Of a stretch of DNA of 64,000 nucleotides, positions 1-10,301 are shown in pieces. Each line of letters starts with the position of its first letter. Within the stretch, counting starts at the first letter, position 1. This DNA is from Meandrina meandrites (lineage: Eukaryota; Cnidaria; Anthozoa; Scleractinia; Meandrinidae): assembly GCA_963693305.1 (NCBI GenBank), contig OY855905.1, positions 16,370,237 through 16,434,236 on the forward strand, written 5' to 3'. Made by a program: the position numbers and the translations under genes. The notes under the pieces are model-generated. The model was not told the DNA's origin. It saw nothing but the letters and a program-made list of their open reading frames with translations, and did no database searches.

Positions 1-829
1 GTTTTGAACGCCCGCCCTTTCTCGAACAACTTTAGGCCCAACATTATTATGTCAAAACCAATAGTGCAAAAGACTCACTTTTCTATTGTGCCGTTTTAAA
101 ACGGGCAAACTAACAAAAATGAAATACTGCCCTTTGAAAAGGTCGCATTGAAAAGATTAATCACTTCAAGTTTCGTTCTTGTCATAAAGTCAAAGCAACC
201 GCTCTAAAGGGTTAAAACACACTCTTTGTTTAAAAACATTCCTTCGCTCGAAGAATAAGCAAATGCCTTTTTATTCTAAACCCCATCCCCATTTCAAAGT
301 TGTGGCTTAAAGGTTTGAATATAGTCCTAAAATTCGGACAACATTGATCAGCGGCCGGGAAGGGGCGACAGAAGATGACAATTCAAATGTGAAAATATAC
401 ATACTTAGTAAACCTGCTCATTGACGCTTGTGGCCGAAATCACCAGTCACTTTCAAAACTTACTACTTTCACCACGTTAGCTGCAGGGAAGTCAAAATCA
501 AATGAAAATTGGTCAAAATCGGTGATCGATCGATCGAGAAGTGTACTAGTGCTAAAATATAACTTTTAGCGTTTTGGAAGACAAACCAGTTCAACTGTTC
601 TAGCGCAGTCTCTTTTACACGCTGGGATGATCAAATCGGATAAATTTGGGCTGAAAAAAAAGTTTTTGCTAAAATAGTTCTGGCTCCTAGGAAAACGAAC
701 CGCCATTCTCTTTTTCATTTGAAAATTATCGTCGAATTTTATCAAAAGTTGGAATCTAATAGTCGTTTGCAGAAATTTTGGACAAGAAACCAGCGCTCCC
801 AAACGGTGCACGTGTTTGAACGTACTTAA
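1..829. other. Non-coding stretch, nothing recognised
   Basis: Moderately AT-rich sequence with no convincing coding frame, RNA gene or repeat. The only visible oddity is a short GATC-rich run near 523-537. The short frames on both strands lack recognisable domains. Confidence 0.6.
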
Positions 830-1025
830 CTGTGGCAAGTTTATGTTTTACTTTACCTTCGGTATTCGATATTCGTCGGTATCCATTCACACAACTGGAT
901 GGAGAGAGGCACTGTGATAGAAAAGTGTCTTGCTTAACAAAAAAGGCAGTGACCCACCCAGGGCTCGAACCCGGACCGCTCGATCCGGAGTCCAGCGCAC
1001 TAACCATTTTAGGCAACCAAGAAAA
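830..1025 (-). mobile_element. tRNA-derived SINE with MetaSINE-like core
   Basis: Read on the minus strand, the right part (about 1020 to 952) has tRNA-like Pol III signals: an A-box-like GGTTAGTGCGCTGG and a B box GGTTCGAGCCC. It is followed by the sequence TTGTTAAGCAAGACAC and a CTCTCTCCATCCAG stretch that resembles the conserved central domain of the MetaSINE superfamily as I remember it. Related core sequence appears again in the palindrome at 46.8-50.2 kb, which supports a dispersed SINE rather than a working tRNA gene. The 3' tail is not clearly delimited. Confidence 0.7.
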
Positions 1026-1640
1026 ATCGCTCTGAAATTCTTCTTTAAAACTCATTTGATTCTGCAGGATTTTGGAGGACAATAAACCCAGGCGATCCCT
1101 GCTATCCTAGGACAGTCTATTTATGTCCCTACAACATCAAATCGCCTGAAATCTTGCTCACAAAGTTTTGGCGCACGCAAGTTGAATCAAGACAAGCCGC
1201 CATTATAACTACACGAATCAAACCCAGAAGACAAATCTCACTCCTCGGGAATGCGACTATATTTAATAAAAAAGATTAATCATTTACAGTTTTTTTACTC
1301 GATGTACGTCTTTTGCTATTGATGTCCGTAAAAACTCGAAAAACTCGCGAAATAAGTGGATGAGGTACTTAAAACAATGAAAATATAAAATCACTAGAAT
1401 TGAAATCAAATTTATGTTGAGTTAACCACAGACTTGCTTGAAGAGAAATGTTTTCAATATTATTATAAAAAGGTTTACAGAATCGCAGTTTCATTTGTCA
1501 TCTGGTAGAAATGTTTTTAAAGAGGGGCAGTTACTTCAAATTATCCTCCACCATAGATTTTAAGATTGAATGTTGTTTCTTGCTGGAAGATCGAAGTACT
1601 CGGGAAGAACGGTAATTAGAGAAATGAGTCGTAATATGAT

Positions 1641-1684
1641 AAATAAATAAATAAATAAATAAATAACAAATAAATAAATAAATA
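1641..1684. repeat. (AAAT)n microsatellite
   Basis: About ten copies of AAAT/AATA, interrupted once by AACA. It could be the tail of a retroelement, but no body is recognisable beside it. Confidence 0.9.
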
Positions 1685-2192
1685 GGTACTTAGTGTTATT
1701 CATAAGTTCTTAATATCGAGAGCTGACTTTAACGCAATAAACACAAGTGACAGAATAGGTTGTTATGGAGGAAACAAAAATAAATCAAACTTAAAAAAAA
1801 TACAATCTTTCACTGCTTACATGCAGATACCGACTAGATTTTGCACCATATACGTACAAGCTGCAGTGCAAGCGAGCTATCGCCAAATTCGCGCATGTCT
1901 CGGGATTACAAAGGGGTGTTTTCGCAATAAGGGGAATATTGGGGGACGGGGGCACGTGCAATGGGGAATTGGGGTGACTTACAAATTTGCTTGGAAGGTC
2001 AAATTGGGATTGAACGATAAGGGGAAATTTAAGGAGTATCGGTGGTTCTCATCAGCCTGAAAAAAATCGGGACTCCACAAATTTCAGAATCCTTTATCCC
2101 CTAAACAAAGCATTTAATCGATGCCAAAAATTTCTTTGAGGTTTATGCTCTTTATGTCTAGAGTAAATAAAAAGATTAGATTTTAGATTTTA

Positions 2193-2293
2193 GAGACAGT
2201 GTTTCATTGGGATATCCAAGCACCGAGAAGGGAGTGAAAACACGACCCACAGCGAAATTCGAGGTGTTTGGAGAGCCGATGAAGCACTGTCTC
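2193..2293. repeat. Small fold-back (inverted repeat)
   Basis: GAGACAGTGTTTCAT at 2193 is mirrored by ATGAAGCACTGTCTC ending at 2293, and part of the inner sequence (GATATCCAAGCACC against GGTGTTTGG) also pairs. It looks like a roughly 100-bp MITE or hairpin. No target duplication was identified. Confidence 0.55.
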
Positions 2294-2973
2294 GAGTGTT
2301 TGATATATCTTCTCAATTAAAACAAAAATCTAATAAGTAAACGGAGAAATAAAATCCTTCACGGTTTTGATTTTCTATGTTTTAACTTGATGAATTATTA
2401 ATGAGTTTGAGAAGACTTCGGATGAAAACCACTAAGGGAAGGGAGGCTTAGGAATTAGGATTTTAGGATCGAAGGATGACGCTAAAAGTTGTTTCACACC
2501 AAAACTCTTCTCCGTTCCTCTGAGACTGATCCAAAGATCTAAACGACTTGGGGATTGTCATAAATTAAGTGTTTACACGTCAGCACTGCAGTAAGATAAA
2601 TTATCTTAACATATCGCAGTAACAAATTCTTACGTACCTCTATAACAACCTTTTCTAAACAAAAATAGTAATACCGGCAGGAATGAAATGGTTATTAAAA
2701 TACGTAAATCGAACTGTTTATATTGTTAAGTTTGTTTTTGTTTGTTAGAACTTAAGATTGCATAAAAATAAATGAAATATTTAAAAAAGGCATCAAAATC
2801 TCTAACCATGTAAAAAGTATTTCCACAAAAATATAATAAATTTAGTAAGATTATTATAGATATCAATAAAGTTATTCAGTGCCTTCGAGACTCTCTCTCG
2901 ATCTCCTTCATTAGCTCAACTTCGTTAGATTCGTAAAAAATTCCAGAAGTGGTTCTATGGCTGTTTAAGCCAG

Positions 2974-4032
2974 TCAAAGGGACAGCAGGTTTGTTTTGTT
3001 TTGCCATCCTCTCCAAACGTCCGTCCGTCTAATTTCTCTGGAAGCTCTCATGCGCGGTTTTCGCACGATACTTTCGTCCTTGAGGATAGCTGGCAGTGTT
3101 TGTTTTCTTTTGGAGAGCTGTTGTCTTGTTGTGTCGGAAGATGGAGGCTTAACTGTATCAGGAGAAGCAGAACATCCCTTAGACGTTATTCTAGAAGATC
3201 CTGCCGTCATTGGTCGCATGGTGTCTCCACTGTCGTAATTCTTAGTTTCAATACTAGAGGAACTAGCCTTAGCATCCGGGATTTCAACATTTGGGACACC
3301 TCTATCAGCAAGTGTCTGTGCAGTAGACTGCTGAGTATCTATACCACGTGATTCACACGTGTCCACTTTCTTTCTCGACTTTGTCTTCCGTTCTTTATTC
3401 ACAGTGCTAAGCTTCACTGTTGCTTTGCTGTCACTGTCAAGTGTTGGAATTTCTAAAATGTCGTTGATAGCTTCTTCCAAGTTAACTTCCTCTGTATGCT
3501 TGGACTGCTTGGGCTGCCTTGTAGAATTACTTTTTCTTAAACTTACTCCAACATCAGAAAGATTTTCCACTGAAGTACTAGAGTCAGCCGTTGGAATGTC
3601 CAAAATCTCGTCGATAATTTGCTCCAAGTTACTCTCCTCTGTTTCCTTGGGCTGTCTTGTGGGACGCTTCATCCTCAAACGAGTACTAACACCAGGACTC
3701 GACATGATTGATCCGATTGAAGACACTTTTTCAGTATCTTGTAGATTATCGTCGCACTTTTTTCCTATCACGACGTTCTTTGCAGGCCTTTGTTTCCGAA
3801 AAGAACCCTTTGGCGACCGCGGCACAGCCCAAGAGCTTGAATCGATTTGCATACTCGAATCAACGTCTTCGAGGGTTAACATATCTTTTGATTTCTTTGT
3901 GAAATCTTTTTGGTGCGCTGAGCTGCGCAAGCACTCGAGAGGATTTGTCCGTTTGATACACACTATATAGAGCCATCTTCCGTTACGTGTCTTGGTTTGG
4001 ACTAAAATCCTGCTTTGGGTGTGGCACTGCAC
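2974..4032 (-). CDS. C-terminal part of an unrecognised Ser/Lys-rich repeat protein
   Basis: The open frame runs about 352 codons, but its most upstream start is a GTG. The first ATG in frame is at codon 51 (near 3882), so this is probably the continuation of the upstream frame at 4084-5895 rather than a separate gene. Residues 136-147 (LEQIIDEILDIP) and 185-196 (LEEAINDILEIP) are diverged versions of the acidic helix module repeated in the upstream ORF, and Arg/Lys-Pro-rich linkers such as RPTRQPKE resemble its linkers. The C-terminus is strongly basic (near KPRMRASREIRR). No enzyme domain, signal peptide or membrane segment is visible; low-complexity Ser/Thr/Lys composition suggests a disordered, possibly nuclear protein (inference). 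The frame may be joined to the upstream ORF by a short intron or by frameshifts between 4030 and 4110; I cannot tell which. Confidence 0.6.
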   Translation of the reverse strand: MQCHTQSRILVQTKTRNGRWLYIVCIKRTNPLECLRSSAHQKDFTKKSKDMLTLEDVDSSMQIDSSSWAVPRSPKGSFRKQRPAKNVVIGKKCDDNLQDTEKVSSIGSIMSSPGVSTRLRMKRPTRQPKETEESNLEQIIDEILDIPTADSSTSVENLSDVGVSLRKSNSTRQPKQSKHTEEVNLEEAINDILEIPTLDSDSKATVKLSTVNKERKTKSRKKVDTCESRGIDTQQSTAQTLADRGVPNVEIPDAKASSSSIETKNYDSGDTMRPMTAGSSRITSKGCSASPDTVKPPSSDTTRQQLSKRKQTLPAILKDESIVRKPRMRASREIRRTDVWRGWQNKTNLLSL

Positions 4033-4083
4033 GAGAACTAGAAGCTGCTGATAAAGAACCTTGGGTCTTGCTTATATTCGTAG

Positions 4084-5895
4084 CTAACGTTGGTTTTTTT
4101 GTTTTCGTCGTGGTAATGAGCTACCAATAGGTGGAACTGATTCAGCAGGATGTAAGTCTACTTTTAAGATATCATCGATATCCTTTGACAATGCTCTCTC
4201 TTCCGTGTCCTCTTTCGTCCTCGTCGAATGTGTTCTCTGATGTTTTGCTGTGCTCAATTTCGACGCGAAATCTCTCTGCAGTCGCAACTCTTGGCTAGTT
4301 GAAGTTTTTGACGCCTTTGAATCAGTTTCTTCAGTCACTTTTTCTACCATTGGTATATACTTCGATTTCCGCGTAGGGGTTGTCTTCCTGAGATGTAGAG
4401 CCGCCCCAGGACTCGAGGATAACGGTTCATTTGAGGCACCCTGGACATTTTCATCATTTAAAGTCCTTTCGTTAGTAGTTAACAATTCGCCATCTGCTTG
4501 CTTTGGTGTCGGAAGAGATTGCTTTTTGAGGCGCCGTGCTGCTCCAGATCTCAACAGAGCTGGTCCATTCGAGGAGACGTCGACAAGATCATCATTTAGA
4601 ATATATTCGATATCCTGTACTAATTTATCATCTGCGTGATTTGAAGAAGCTACTGATGCAGGATCAAAGGTCCTGTCCAAATCCATTGCTGAGGTAAGCT
4701 TTGGATTGCTGGTCTTTGGTCTTGGTATTTTTTCAGGACTGGAAGAATATGCATCATCATTTGAATCAGCAGTAAAGACGTCATCATTTAAAATATACTG
4801 GATATCCTTCGCCAATTGATCATCTGCCCGCTTACAGTGTTTCCGCGTGAATCCCTTCTTTTCAGGAGGAGGAAGATCGCTAAGACCCGATGAGAATTTT
4901 CCGTTTGAAACATCTTCAACAGTATCGTCTTTAAGAATGCACTGGATGTCCATTTCCAACTTTTCGTCCGTCTTGTTCGTTTCCTGAAACAAAACTATTT
5001 TCTTTGACGGAACTTTGCCAGATGCGATTTGACTGTTGGATTCAGCTGCAGGGATGTCATGTTTGAAGACAAAGTCCACATCATTTGTTAGTTTCTTGTC
5101 GTTTACGCGCATGTTCCCTCTTTTGGAAGATCTCTTGAGACTTTGCACATTGTTCGTGGCAGAAACTGCACCAGAGGAGATTTGTCTATCTGATTCAGCT
5201 GTAGTGATATCGTCATTGAAAATGAAGTTGATATCCTTTTCCAGTTTCTTGACATCTACGTTCTTTTGTTCTTTAGTGGAAAGTTTCTTGGCGCGCTTGG
5301 CCTTTTTCGTGGGTGGCACTGGAGCAAAGGAGATTTGTTCATTTGGTTCATTGATACCGACATCGTCATTTAAAATATAATCGATATCCTCTGCTAGTTT
5401 CTGATCGTCCATAACGTCTTTTTTACTTGTAGGATATTTCTTGGGACACCGTGGTTTGATCCAGGGCGAAACTGTAGCAGAGGAGTTTTGTTGATTTGAA
5501 TCAGTTGAAAGGACATCTTGTTTAAAGGTGCAGTCGATATCCTCTGCGAGTTCTTTGTCATCCATGCCCTTTTGTTCTTGTTTCATGAAATCTTTCTTTG
5601 TATTCCGTGTCTTCTTTGTAGGTGAATCCGTACCAGAGCGGATTTTTCCATTTGATTCAGATGAAGTATCATCGTTTAAAATGTAGTCAATATCCTCTGC
5701 TAGTTCTTCGTCATCCATGTTCGTTTGTGCTTTTGTGGAATATTTCTTGGGACGCTGCGCCTTTTTCGTGGGTGAGACTGTAACATCAGAGACTTGTTCA
5801 TTAGATTCAGTTGTACCGATATCATCACTCAAAATATAATCGATGTCTTCCACTAGTTCCCTGCTGATGAAGGTTGACCCTGGGCGCGAATTCAT
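4084..5895 (-). CDS. Unrecognised protein with 51-residue tandem modules
   Basis: An uninterrupted 603-codon frame from a true ATG. Acidic amphipathic motifs of the type LAEDIDYILNDD begin at residues 14, 65, 116, 167, 218 and 269, exactly 51 residues apart, then recur with looser spacing at 313, 361, 425, 471 and 569. Each module continues with a Ser/Asn-rich stretch (ESNxQISS), then a basic linker of the type SPTKKxxxxKK, then MDD before the next helix. The DNA is therefore an approximately 153-bp coding minisatellite that has diverged while staying open, which favours a real protein. No family is recognised. Basic SPTKK linkers are compatible with nuclear or DNA/chromatin association, and the repeated acidic helix could be a multivalent binding motif (both inference). 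The ATG and first dozen residues overlap, in antisense, a Polinton integrase fragment. A pyrimidine-rich stretch ending in AACAG about 5-6 bases before the ATG could be a 3' splice site, so the true N-terminus is uncertain. Confidence 0.65.
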   Translation of the reverse strand: MNSRPGSTFISRELVEDIDYILSDDIGTTESNEQVSDVTVSPTKKAQRPKKYSTKAQTNMDDEELAEDIDYILNDDTSSESNGKIRSGTDSPTKKTRNTKKDFMKQEQKGMDDKELAEDIDCTFKQDVLSTDSNQQNSSATVSPWIKPRCPKKYPTSKKDVMDDQKLAEDIDYILNDDVGINEPNEQISFAPVPPTKKAKRAKKLSTKEQKNVDVKKLEKDINFIFNDDITTAESDRQISSGAVSATNNVQSLKRSSKRGNMRVNDKKLTNDVDFVFKHDIPAAESNSQIASGKVPSKKIVLFQETNKTDEKLEMDIQCILKDDTVEDVSNGKFSSGLSDLPPPEKKGFTRKHCKRADDQLAKDIQYILNDDVFTADSNDDAYSSSPEKIPRPKTSNPKLTSAMDLDRTFDPASVASSNHADDKLVQDIEYILNDDLVDVSSNGPALLRSGAARRLKKQSLPTPKQADGELLTTNERTLNDENVQGASNEPLSSSPGAALHLRKTTPTRKSKYIPMVEKVTEETDSKASKTSTSQELRLQRDFASKLSTAKHQRTHSTRTKEDTEERALSKDIDDILKVDLHPAESVPPIGSSLPRRKQKNQR

Positions 5896-6048
5896 GGGCG
5901 CTGTTACAAAAGAAATGGAAAATCACAAAACGTACATTCGTCGCGGGCGAGTTGACATTCACCGTGACCAGGCCATTGTTGAACGTTTCAACCGCACCCT
6001 GGCTGAGCGCTTGTTCGGGCACCAGTACGCCGTTGAAATGGGCCTGCC

Positions 6049-6102
6049 CGCGCTTCAGTTTCATGCCCTGCTTCAGATAAAACTGCAAGTTTCTGTAATG
6101 CA
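6049..6102 (+). repeat. 54-bp copy of polymerase-gene sequence inside the integrase
   Basis: These 54 bases match 7518-7571 in the same orientation with no difference that I can see. At 7518-7571 the sequence is antisense coding for the polymerase; here it interrupts the integrase frame. This is a local templated insertion. Confidence 0.9.
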
Positions 6103-6110
6103 AAATGTCG

Positions 6111-6152
6111 CCTTGTTACCCACGCCAGCGGTCCACGGCGTGGGTAACAAGG
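6111..6152. repeat. Perfect 16-bp hairpin in the integrase fragment
   Basis: CCTTGTTACCCACGCC at 6111-6126 pairs with its exact reverse complement at 6137-6152 across a 10-base loop. The right arm is original integrase coding sequence, so the left arm is a small inverted duplication made beside the 54-bp insertion. Confidence 0.9.
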
Positions 6153-6528
6153 CTTCCTGAAGTTGTGGCCGCTCTGAACAACGAGGTAACAAGCCTTACC
6201 GGCCAGAAACCCGCCGTTGCCATCAAAGAAAAAAATGTTTCTGCAAAGCCATCGACACCTTATTCCTGTTGGGCAAAGGGAAAAAAGCTCCCCTCTCTCG
6301 TGCATGTTAGGTATTTGTACCAACCTGGCGAGCTTGAGGGTGGCGTCAAAAGAGCCACGATCCAATCTGGTCTTTGAAAGTTTACAACACTGAACGATCT
6401 TTTACCAAACCAAATCAGCCCGTTCTCTACTATTTGCACGACGGGCCCAAGCGCGGCTTCGTGCGTGAAGAACTGCTGGTTGTGCCTCCAAACACACAAT
6501 TACCCCCCGAGCAACTATAACATTTCTT

Positions 6529-9500
6529 TCATTTCAGCATCTCTGTTAAAGCTTCTTCTGTTAAAGATTCTATTTCTTTGATTTCAGTATTTGTTAATAA
6601 AGCTTCTATTTCTTTGATTTCAGTATTTGTGAATAAAGGCCTTGTGTACCCGTAAGCATTTGTATTGATCCCATCATCTGCTATCCAGCACTTTGAATCA
6701 AATGGGGAAAGCGAAATTTTGTTGACATGCATGCCGTAAATCTCATGCCCCTCGCTTCGAAGAATGTTCATTCCATGCCACAACTGCTGCTTACCAAAAA
6801 GCGTTTCCTTGTACTGTTCATGCATTATTTGTTTCTTGATAACGCTCTTTTTTACACTCTTTGCTTTTTTGATATTTTTTTCGTCTGCCTTCAAGATAGA
6901 GTACATTTTCGGCCTCAGACAAACACACTCTGCTATGGGGGTTCCGGCACATCGTCTTTCATTTTGCCTAAGACCTTTTTGTTCGCGTTTGAGTGGAGTG
7001 AATGCTCCTTCGGATAGTCACTCGTATCATATTGATTTTCGTTTGATTTGATGTCTTTGTAGACGTCATCCGTTTTGATTTCAAGCAGAAGGCTATCTGT
7101 GTCTGTGAACAAGAGCTCGTACCTTTGGCCGTATTGCTTTTTCAGATGGTTGTAGAAAAAGTCGTACATCAGGATCTTGGTGTTGTCAAGAATAGTCATC
7201 CCCGTGTAGACCGGCTTGTTGAGCAGCAGCCGGCTTTTGCGCATGTCGATCCCGACCAGGTCATTTGAAAATATAACATGCCTTGAGTACAAAGGGCTTG
7301 CAACCAATTTCCTTATTTTGTCTGTTTCATTTGCTGCGCACCATTTTTATGTTAACACGGTTACGCAGGTTTTCCATGGTTTTGCCGAAAACTGAGTTAT
7401 TCATTAGCTTGTAAAAGTTCTTTTCAAAGTCGTTCTTTGCTTTTTTCCTGAATTCTATATTCACCCGGATGTACGGCTCCATCCAGCATTCTTGTTCGAA
7501 CTCCAACACCCTGTGTACGCGCTTCAGTTTCATGCCCTGCTTCAGATAAAACTGCAAGTTTCTGTAATGCACGACATAGTTGTTTTTGTTCTCAAGTGTC
7601 AGCAGCAGCTTCTCGCTATCCGGGGGTTTCAGCTCCAGCACTTTCATCAACCTCTTTTGGTAGTCCGACATACATTCCTTTTTCACGACCTTTTCCTCAG
7701 GCGCGAGGGGGTAGCTGTTGTGTTCTTCATGCAGTTCTGCTGGATATTCAAGATCAACTTCAAGAATCCATCCATTCCTTGCGTTTTCTCTTTTCTTAAG
7801 GATGTCTTCCTCCGTTGGCATAATACGTTTCCATTTAAAATCCCTTTTTGGGGGTGGCTTGCTCATTGCCCAGCCATAGAGGTTGTTTGCGTCGAGATAC
7901 ACGATGTAACGGTTCGGTTTGCTGGGGTCATAGTCCCGTACCAGCGGGTTGTTTGCCTTCGCGTATCTGTTGCTCACCGTCGAGATTCCACCCCGAATTC
8001 CCCGTACCACGAAGAGATGCATTTCAAGGTCTGTGAATAACTCAAGCTCGACCCCCGTCTTTTTCAAGAGCGCGTCCCATGAGAGGCCTGGCGACGTGTA
8101 ATAATGCGCCGGATCTAACCCGTACTGCTCTTGGCACAGGTTTCGGATGTCTCCTTTGGCGTTGCGCTTACAAGTGAATCAAGACTTCCTTGCAAAAAGT
8201 TCAAGCTGTCAATGAAACGCAGACCTCCCGCTGAAAATGTAATATATTTCTCCATGTTGTTGGCGACGCATTTCACCTCTTTCTGCAGCTGTGATATCGC
8301 TTGCATTAAATGGTGTGCGTCGTAGCCCCTCAGGTTGTGGAATACATTTGGTATTTGGTCAGTCTTGGGTTTTATTCGCATTTTCAGATTACATGCGTTG
8401 TGCGCGGCTCCGCGGTACCTATCCGTTATGTGGCAATGGTCTTTTACTGCGTCTCTGAAGTTTTTCTGAAGTAAAGGTTTTTCACAGAACTTACAATTTT
8501 CCTGTGATTTTGCTTCCAACTGGTCATTTTTGTCTGTTAGTCTTTTTAGAGTTGAATCCCCCATTGTTGTTCTTTCTGTGCCATGTAAAAACATTTTTTG
8601 TGCCATTGACCCCGATAACTGCATTTTTCTTCAATGTTAAAAACAGGTAAAGAGTCTAAGAATTCGTCTTTTATCAAACTTTTGTTACAAATATGGCAAT
8701 CAGTTGCATTTTTGAATTTTTCCCAGTCTTCGGCCGTCATCACAATCGGCTTTGGTGCGGCCAAACTCTCTCTTATTTTCACCTCTTCTTGCAGAATGTC
8801 ACCTAAAAATGTTCTAACCGCGTTTTCACCCCTGTAAACTTTGGACCCTAAAACTTCCCCGTCGCTTCTCACAACCATGTAAGAATACCCGCATGCCTCA
8901 TGCCATTCGGTCTTGTGTGTGTAGCTTTTTTTGCTTGCTCTCTGGCACACGCTCACAGCCAGGAATCTTTTTGACTAAAGCCTCAAAGTCCGCATATATC
9001 ACATAGGGCATCTTTATCTGTTTGTGATGATTTTGGAAAGAAAGGGTGTTTTTCCCTTTTCTGGCATCTTAATCCTTGTCGGCCTGCCGTTCACACCATT
9101 GCAATATTTTTTGTGGTTCTCGAGCAAGTCCGCTCTTGTGAAACGAGTTAAGCACATCATGCAATAGAAAGTTTTACTATTTATTGACTTATCAAACAGC
9201 AAAGCGCTTTCTCTTTTTACGTAACAATAGTGCTGAATTTCCCCTGACTCAATTAACATCAGCTTTATCCTAGGTACATTCGGTTCTTTTCTGCTTATCC
9301 TGTGCACAATCACACAATTGTTTTCCCAGCCAAATACGTTTATTGCCAGTTTTTTGTTTTGAGCTTCAAGCTTGTCTATCTGTTTTACCGGTGTTGGGAA
9401 ATCGATGCCCCCATAATTAATACCATCGTTAACCGGATATTTGCTTGGTCTTTGCGGGTCCTTTCCATCTTGTGGAGGAAATAAAGCGGCTCTGATTGCC

Positions 9501-9958
9501 CACTTCAAACATTCGTTGTCTATGTTTTTCACGTTGATTATTGCCTTCTTTTTTGCCAGATTGGCTGGAAGAGGTAAATAAGTTCCTCCGCGCAGTGGCT
9601 GATAGCGTGCGACATTCACGTACGCAGTCTCTATCCTTTCAACTTCCCATCCTGATCCCTTCACAGACCAGTTTTCTATTTCTCCCTTTATCCTTTCAAT
9701 GAATTCATCGTATTTTTGTTCTATCAGTTCTTTATCATGCCTGTTGAAAACATGCGGTTCTTCGTCTTTAAAATAATGCTTCATGTGTTGTGTTTCACCG
9801 TTTATTTCCATGGAAAACTTTACTTGTAGCCCAAAACTTACTTTTACGCTGTTTAACTTAAGGATTTCTTGTTTAACCAAATCAGTGAACTTTGCTTTAT
9901 TTTCTCTTGCAAACATTAAAAGATCTTTATTGTTTGGATTTGTTTTGGATACATCCAT
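6529..9958 (-). pseudogene. Polinton/Maverick protein-primed DNA polymerase B, broken
   Basis: A family B DNA polymerase of the protein-primed Polinton type, which would replicate the element. Reading 5' to 3' on the minus strand: a long N-terminal region (9958-9014, real ATG) with KKAIINVKNIDNECLKWA and a YCxxCLxRF zinc-like segment; exonuclease motif I (YADFEAL) near 9000; a Cys/His region with DHCHITDRYRGAAHNACN near 8450; exonuclease motif II (FHNLRGYDAHHL) near 8350; polymerase motif A (YLDANNLYGWAM) near 7890; motif B (KLMNNSVFGKTMENLR) near 7390; motif C (FTDTDSLLLEI) near 7090; and a C-terminal AKSVKKSVIKKQI segment. The segments lie in different frames (breaks near 9010, 8900, 8600, 8100, 7320 and 6920), so no intact product can be made. 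It converges on the integrase, ending 9 bp from that gene's stop. Confidence 0.9.
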
Positions 9959-10301
9959 TATCCAAACACGAAGCCATTCCTGGAAATTACTTTAGCTTAT
10001 ATTAAACACTTCATATAAAACAACCAGTTCAGGTTCTAATGGTTGAGGAAGGTTTCTGTTTTGCTCCCTCGTTATTGGACCGTAAAACATTTGCAGAACA
10101 TTGGACGAAAATCTCGCGGCTGCCATCTCGGCGTATATACTTGTGCAGATAATTCTTCAATTGGAAAATAATTCTGGCGCACTTTTGTATGTAGAGAGTG
10201 CAGACATTTCTTCAACAGGGAATATTTTTGTGGCACATCCGCTCGCTCGATAGGCTTGGGGTCACGCGCTTTGTTTACTTCCATGTTTGCGTTATTTTCT
10301 C
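9959..10301 (-). other. Polinton flank with a 70-codon ORF and a ~51-bp tandem duplication
   Basis: A 70-codon frame (10284-10072) opens with an ATG in good context, MEVNKARDPKPIERADVP. Much of it is a tandem duplication of about 51 bp: GTGCCACAAAAATATTCCC and GTGCGCCAGAATTATTTTCC (minus strand) each lead into a TTGAAGAA...TCTGCAC stretch. No domain is recognised. It may be terminal, non-coding Polinton sequence. Confidence 0.4.

Larger units (their letters stand above)
1026..2973. other. Non-coding AT-rich stretch
   Basis: No gene is recognised. The stretch contains an AAAT microsatellite and one small fold-back, listed separately. The G-rich patch near 1900-2010 gives a 79-residue frame with no domain and is not called. 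Confidence 0.55.
5862..6520 (+). pseudogene. Polinton/Maverick integrase, C-terminal half, broken
   Basis: A retroviral-type (DDE) integrase of the Polinton/Maverick class. The first segment (about 5862-6045) carries VDPGREF around the second catalytic Asp, an IRRGRVDIHRDQAIVERFNRT stretch containing the third catalytic residue (Glu), and LAERLFGHQY. After an intrusion at 6049-6152 the frame resumes with LPEVVAALNNEV, a conserved lysine-rich stretch, VRYLYQPGEL, and, after one more frameshift near 6358, ends with a 54-codon C-terminal block finishing PPNTQLPPEQL at 6520. The zinc-binding N-terminus and first catalytic Asp are missing: upstream of about 5862 the sequence becomes the antisense of the repeat-protein ORF. 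Function is lost. In Polintons this enzyme inserts the element; the neighbouring converging polymerase belongs to the same element. Confidence 0.85.

Noticed and set aside
3001..5380. Plus-strand ORFs opposite the repeat-protein gene
   Set aside because: They are shadows: shorter, with no repeat logic of their own, while the minus strand shows regular modules in frame.
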